Shown here: piece by piece, positions 59,475 through 64,000 of the stretch
Layout of the letters: the number at the start of each line of letters is the position of its first letter
How positions within the stretch are numbered: position 1 is the stretch's first letter
Assembly (NCBI GenBank): GCA_023053575.1
Contig: JAKZAP010000010.1
Span: 12,299,225-12,363,224 of the forward strand
Reading direction: 5' to 3'
Source: Branchinecta lynchi
Taxonomy: Eukaryota > Arthropoda > Branchiopoda > Anostraca > Branchinectidae
Length of the DNA: 64,000 nt
Program-made: the position numbers and the translations under genes
The notes under the pieces: generated by a model
What the model was told of the DNA's origin: nothing
What the model saw: the letters and a program-made list of their open reading frames with translations, nothing else
Database searches by the model: none

Positions 59475-59999
59475 CTGGGGAAAGGAATCAGTTAAAGTTT
59501 AAACGAAAAGGGATGCAATAGGAAAATCTAGGTACCCATGACTTATTCGCTTAAAGAGGCTTGAAGACCCGAGCCTCGTTTTTGTTGTAATAGCGCTGCC
59601 GCATCGCTGCTGCAGCACTTCTTTGCTTTTGCACAAAATGCATTTTTGGATTCACTTTCTTCTTGGTTAAAGCGGCAGCGCTGCAGCACCTTGCAGGGAA
59701 GCACGGACTTGGTCGGTGAGCAAGTCCGCGATTCTCAAGAAGCGCTGACGTCTTCCTCGGAAGCACTGCAGTGCAAAAACGGATGTAGAAAGAATCAGTC
59801 CGGAATCGGCCGAGAAGTGGACCTACAGCATGCAACAAAAACGAGGCTGCGATGAAAATGCGTTACTTCGTTCTTCAGCTATTCAAATAGTGGAAGTTCC
59901 CTGTGATTTGCGGTACCTCTACCTGCTTGTCTGTGTTGTATGCTTGACGAAAACAATTTATGAAAAATAAGTTTTCACGCATCTTCCTCGCGCTGATCA

Positions 60000-60225
60000 C
60001 TGACCACTAAAAAGCCGCGTTTGTATTGAGATTCACATTTTCTGCGTCAAAGTAGAATTTTGCGTTGTGAGGACGGCCGTAGATACTCTAAACGTCATAC
60101 TAGAACCAATAGTGAAAAATAAAAAAATCCTTTAACACGATCCAAATAATGTAGTGTAGTCAGTTAAATGATATAAAAATAAGTTGGCTTTTCAGTTAAA
60201 CCTTAACTCAGTTAAAGTCAAGTAT
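60000..60225 (-). repeat. Dispersed 220-base repeat, reverse copy
   Basis: Reverse complement of 25665-25890 with few changes (CACAACGCAAAATTCTACTT, TCTAGTATGACGTTTAGAGT, TTATTTGGATCGTGTTAAAG). Confidence 0.75.
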
Positions 60226-60439
60226 CTATAACTGACAGGTTACAAGTGTTTTCGCTTGAATCATGGAAATGGAGCAACAAGAATCTTAGCCGTTGATGTG
60301 TCTTTCCACTAAGGTCAAAGACTGCTGGGGTTTAGAAATGTTTTTAAGGGAGGGTAATCCTCGGAGGTGTTAACTCGGTCGTAGCGATAACCCCCCGCCC
60401 CCTGGGAATTCGTTGAAAATAGGTGGTAATTTTAAAGGG

Positions 60440-60640
60440 GTGGTCTAGCGGTCCTTACTTCTGCCCAATGTGTTGCTGTGGTGATGAGAATTTGTTTCAT
60501 TTTATGCATGGATGTGTGGAAGTGATGGAATTGTGAGCTGAAATATTTTGGAAGGGAATTTTTGAGGAGGGGTGGTTGGTTGAAAAGTTCAGGGAGAAAA
60601 GTCTGTTTGGAGTTCGGCAACTTAGAAGGTTCGTGCTCAT
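60440..60640 (+). pseudogene. LINE family 1 tail fragment
   Basis: Reads SGPYFCPMCCCGDENLFHFM HGC and, after a TGA, KSLFGVRQLRRFVLIG. Aligns with SGPYFCPMCGQLDENIFHVM of 51868-52761. A CAAGTT repeat (60651-60676) with GTGGGTTTATTAACAAATAC follows, probably the 3' end of a different reverse-strand retroelement. Confidence 0.8.
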
Positions 60641-61004
60641 AGGCTGGAGTCAAGTTCAAGTTCAAGTTCAGTGGGTTTATTAACAAATACAAAATAAATC
60701 ATCCATAAACAAAACACTCAGCCCATTTCTGGACGCCGAGAACTGCAATCTTTACATTTTAGACATAATACGCAGAGTGGTCACTGTTCCTACTCTCAGA
60801 CACAACCTTGCCTCTAAAAAAACCAAAAAAAACTAACCAAATACCTTCCTGCACCTTACCCCAGGGGAAGTCACCCCATCATAAAAAAAAATATTATTAT
60901 TTTATTCTTAAGCATATTTTTTTAAATTGTTTTATTTAAATTATTTTATTTTACCAGACCTTAATTAATTATTCTTCTGTAATGCTAATAAATGATTTTT
61001 TACT

Positions 61005-61440
61005 TTTTTTTAAATGACGAAAGGGAGCTCCGACCTCTCAGCTCATCTGGGATAAGGTTCCATATTTTTGCACATGTTATATTCGGAGCAAAATCTGATC
61101 GTACAGTCGGTGTGAAGGGTATGTGCAGGTTTGATGATAATCGGGTCCGATTATGCTGGTCCGAGATAGGTCAAAACAATGTTTTGAATGAAGATGGCAG
61201 CTCACCAGCTAAAAACTTAAAAACAAAGGTCAAGCATGACAGTTGATGCAGCGACTCCAGTGACAAGTACTCTCCATTTTTTCCAACTATTATCAGACAT
61301 CGTTTGTGAATCGAGTTCAGTTTTCGCAGGTGAAACTTGAAGGTCGATTGCCAGATCACTGCACAGTACTGCATATTGGGGTTTTATAAGAGCGTTGTAC
61401 AGGAGGACCAGTGTTTTCTGCGGCAAGGTGTTCTTGCCGT
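61005..61440 (-). pseudogene. CR1-like LINE tail, frameshifted
   Basis: Frames in order: LPQKTLVLLYNALIKPQYAV then, shifted, MQYCAVIWQSTFKFHLRKLN, SIHKRCLIIVG, LESLHQLSCLTFVFKFLAGE, and near 61060 WNLIPDELRGRSSL. This is the usual series after the RT domain of CR1/Rex-like LINEs. At least two frameshifts. Confidence 0.8.
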
Positions 61441-61740
61441 CACAGCGAAGAGCTGTTGTAGCTAGGCTTTATTAAAAGAGTTGTTTGTTTCTTTCTGTAT
61501 TTGTTTTGTACGCGGCGACCCTAGGGCTTTAAGCAATATATTATAACAAAGAGAAATTTTAAAAGTTAGTCCCGGTATAATAGTTACGACTTTTCACCAA
61601 GTGCACTCCGCGTCAAGTGGTAGGTCGCACAGAACACGAGCTAGCAGCATTTGATACAAATAACTAGGAGAAACTAGGAACAGCGCTACTGACTAACCAC
61701 CCAACCTATTCCTGTTCCCAGAATTTCATGCCGTATATAC

Positions 61741-61910
61741 TCCCCCCCCCCCCGAAAAAAAACAACGTTTTTTATTTTATTTTCGACTGCTCTAAACTGA
61801 TAAGTGAGCGATATTTTTTTTCAAGCAATGTTTTGGCCTATCTTGACAAGACTCCTCTTCAGGTTCGAAAAAGGACAATGTAGTCCCGGGTCCACAGGTT
61901 AAATTATTAA
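61741..61910. repeat. C-run and foldback-family fragment
   Basis: A C-run (61742-61753) is followed by TTTTGGCCTATCTTGACAAG ACTCCTCTTCAGGTTCGAAA. This echoes CTTGGCAAGGGCCTCTTCAG GCTCAAAA of 56899-57135. Confidence 0.4.
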
Positions 61911-62769
61911 TAAAGTTACTTCTACAGAAATACAAATTAAAACATATGAACTGGGCCGCGTTATGTGTGTGAACTGAAGCTGGGACACTTCTTTTGCTGA
62001 CTACCACGTGAAGAGTACAGCTATCTGTATCGAGGCAATTTTTCTAAATATCCCTTTGTAACGTTATTTTATTTTCAAACTTCAAGTGAGTGCATAAAAT
62101 GCCTCCTGTTATGTGTAAGCACGTGGCTTTAATAGTAGTAATCAATTATTAGCAAACATAAACGGTTATGCCCGGGCCACATTCAGTCACACCTGTACGT
62201 AATTTGGTTCGCTAATTTGGTTATTACCCACTCTTACGTTTCATCCTGGTCACACTTGGAACGAAGAAATTCAAGATATATTACCACCATCATCACTCAA
62301 ACGTAAACAAAACTGGCTAAAATCAGCGTCTCTGGTCTGTGATTAGTCCAAACACTCGAAAGACACGTTTCAAAATGGCGGAGATGGATTTTTCCATCTC
62401 GACAACCTTACGTTTTCAGCGTCTTTTCTTCCCAATTTCGACCGTAAGACGGCCTTATTACCCGCGTTATTACTAGGTGTGACTACAGTGGGGCCCGGGC
62501 ATTATCCCCAGATGTTTCTCAAAAATTTCTCACTAACTAAATTACTTAACCTTGGAGTAGTTAACCAGTAGAAGAGGTTGAATCTGGTACTGTACGGATG
62601 TTTTTGATATGGTAGACAGAGAGAGACATAGAGAGATCGAGATTTTACTGAAAGGATAATCGTACACCGCATAGGCTATTAGCCTACACATGGTCCACCG
62701 TAGATAGTACTGGCTGCCTTGTCTTCATGTATATTAGAAAAAGTCCGTTGTCCTGGTTAATGTGTCTGT
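61911..62769. other. Stretch with nothing recognised
   Basis: No ORF with motifs; no repeat shared within the window. Confidence 0.3.
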
Positions 62770-63810
62770 CACTGTAGGGGAGAGGTGGGTACAGTGGCGC
62801 ACTTTCAGGTCAAAGCATCGTAACTTTGGCAAATATTAACATTTTTTGACGATTTTTAAACTGTTGTGCAGGCAGTTTATTATTCTACACTGGTGATTTA
62901 TTTCACACTTCTTCTTTGAACCAGTTTTTGATGGAGTCATGTTTTCTGACAGCCACTTTTTGCGCCATTGTTGCCGACTAGGCGGGAACTATGGCGCACC
63001 CCATCTGGAACAGTGGCGCACCCATCTGGAACAGTGGCGCAATCAAACTGCTAAGATGAATACTTCGTTTAATGAGTAAGGAAGTACAAAATAGTGAACT
63101 GAAAATACCTAAAAGATGAATACTTCGTATAATGAGTAAGGAAATAAAAAATAATGAACTGAAAATAAAAGGAGAAGGCACACTAGTTAATATTGTAAGC
63201 AGTCAGGTCAATGGGGAAGACCAGTTATTCCGCCTGTCTTTCTGTGCCACCAGAAATATTCGGAGCAGGTAGCTTCGTTTCGACACTCGACTTGCTGAAA
63301 GTGTAATTTCCACTGGTCCTGATGAACTTGTAGAAAGGAACCATTCTCTTAATATACATGAGCTCAATGTCAAAGCTGGACTCAGAGAGGACTTCGCCCA
63401 CGGAGTAAATTTTGTTCTTTTTGATCTCCCCCTCGCAAACAAGAACATAATCTCCAACACGGACTTCATCGTCACACAAAAAATCGTTTTGGTCTTCAAG
63501 GCCACAGTGGAGGCTTTCATCAGGGGGACAGGATGTCCCACGTTAGGCTGGGACTAGATCATAAGAAATTACCCAAAATCTTTGGGGGCAGAAGCCTTAA
63601 ACAGGGTGGTATGGAGGAGAAGTGTTCGCCAGTGTGTCGGTCTCAGGCGGCTTAAGGCTGCGAAGAGTTTGTAGTAGTAGTAGTAGAAGTCAAAACTATC
63701 ATATAGGCTACCTACCGCGTGAAGTTTATGAATTTAAAAAATTTCGGGGTGCGCCACTATACCCTCCACCAAAATGCGCCACTGTAGCCGAAATGCCCCC
63801 TTTTATCCAT
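62770..63810. mobile_element. DNA transposon-like block with GTGGCGCA repeats
   Basis: The left side has AGAGGTGGGTACAGTGGCGC AC (62780-62801). The right side has GTGCGCCACTATACCCTCCA CC (63749-63770), its imperfect inverse. Further AGTGGCGCA or TGCGCCACT copies lie at 62987, 63013, 63036 and 63775. A 66-base tandem duplication (AAGATGAATACTTCGT) occurs at 63053-63170. The form suggests a deleted DNA transposon; the enclosed reverse ORF supports this. Confidence 0.55.
63225..63546 (-). pseudogene. C-terminal fragment of a transposase-like protein
   Basis: The open frame reads GTSCPPDESLHCGLEDQNDF, CDDEVRVGDYVLVCEGEIKK, NKIYSVGEVLSESSFDIELM, then KLPAPNISGGTERQAE. The segment V.VGDYVLV..G...K..Y.VG.VL resembles a small beta-rich domain that I associate, from memory, with C-termini of pogo/CENP-B-like transposases in marine invertebrates. 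The catalytic part is absent. An overlapping frame is open but has poor composition. Confidence 0.5.
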
Positions 63811-64000
63811 TTTGTGAACCAAAATTTGAAATAATGACCGAGAGACAAACAGATGGCTGCACTATGTTTAGAAATGTTGGAGCTTCCAGATGAACTAATA
63901 TTCGCCAGAATCCGACACTATTTGTAGCCTACAAACCTTAGCAAAGTCAAAAAATATTTTCCATTTGTCCAAGATTTTATTTTTCAAAGCACTTAATCAC

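Noticed and set aside
59475..64000. Search for the kinase catalytic domain
   Set aside because: No HRD, DFG or APE-type motif was seen on the - strand here; the domain is assumed to be outside the window.
1..64000. CRISPR array, operon or bacterial defence system
   Set aside because: The tandem repeats are contiguous minisatellites without unique spacers, and the genes are spliced animal genes.

Overview
This is a repeat-rich window of animal nuclear DNA. It has spliced genes with long introns and GT-AG junctions, non-LTR retrotransposon fragments, and many short DNA transposons. There are no operons, ribosome binding sites or CRISPR arrays. Both host genes are metazoan families. The repeats and the form of the proteins suggest an invertebrate, but I cannot name the phylum with confidence.

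Two host genes point towards each other. On the + strand, the 3' part of a transformer-2 (tra2) splicing-factor gene gives a clear RRM exon (235-410), a clear RS-domain exon (5104-5237) and a possible terminal exon (6571-6623). On the - strand, the 3' part of a salt-inducible-kinase gene, most like SIK3, runs from 59474 down to its stop codon at 14470. Its eleven exons join in one open phase into 761 residues. These hold a UBA domain, an RRHTVGP site, two RRASDG sites, a proline/serine/glutamine-rich regulatory region and a KA1-like C-terminus. The catalytic domain is not in the window and must lie above 59475 and beyond 64000. About 7.8 kb separates the candidate tra2 stop from the kinase stop.

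Almost everything else is mobile or repetitive DNA. 0-5 kb (tra2 intron): a broken LINE, one nested-palindrome element, one unidentified ORF and a LINE tail. 7-14 kb (between the genes): inverted repeats, a TA-flanked MITE, a nested-palindrome element and a GTTCCACC-type element. 15-59 kb (kinase introns): copies of several families, namely (i) nested-palindrome elements, (ii) ~1 kb elements built around ~137 bp tandem repeats and ending in GGGATCCC, (iii) GTTCCACC-ended elements, (iv) long-TIR elements, (v) a 95 bp higher-order minisatellite, (vi) a hAT remnant carrying duplicated LINE tails, and (vii) LINE fragments, one lying exactly between two inverted-repeat arms. 59-64 kb: LINE fragments and a transposon-like block with repeated GTGGCGCA motifs.

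No new multi-gene system is visible. The observations most worth following are the KA1-like tail on a SIK3-type kinase, the two unfamiliar repeat families (nested palindromes; 137 bp-repeat elements) with their uniform antisense orientation inside host genes, and transposons ending within about 25 bp of two kinase splice sites.
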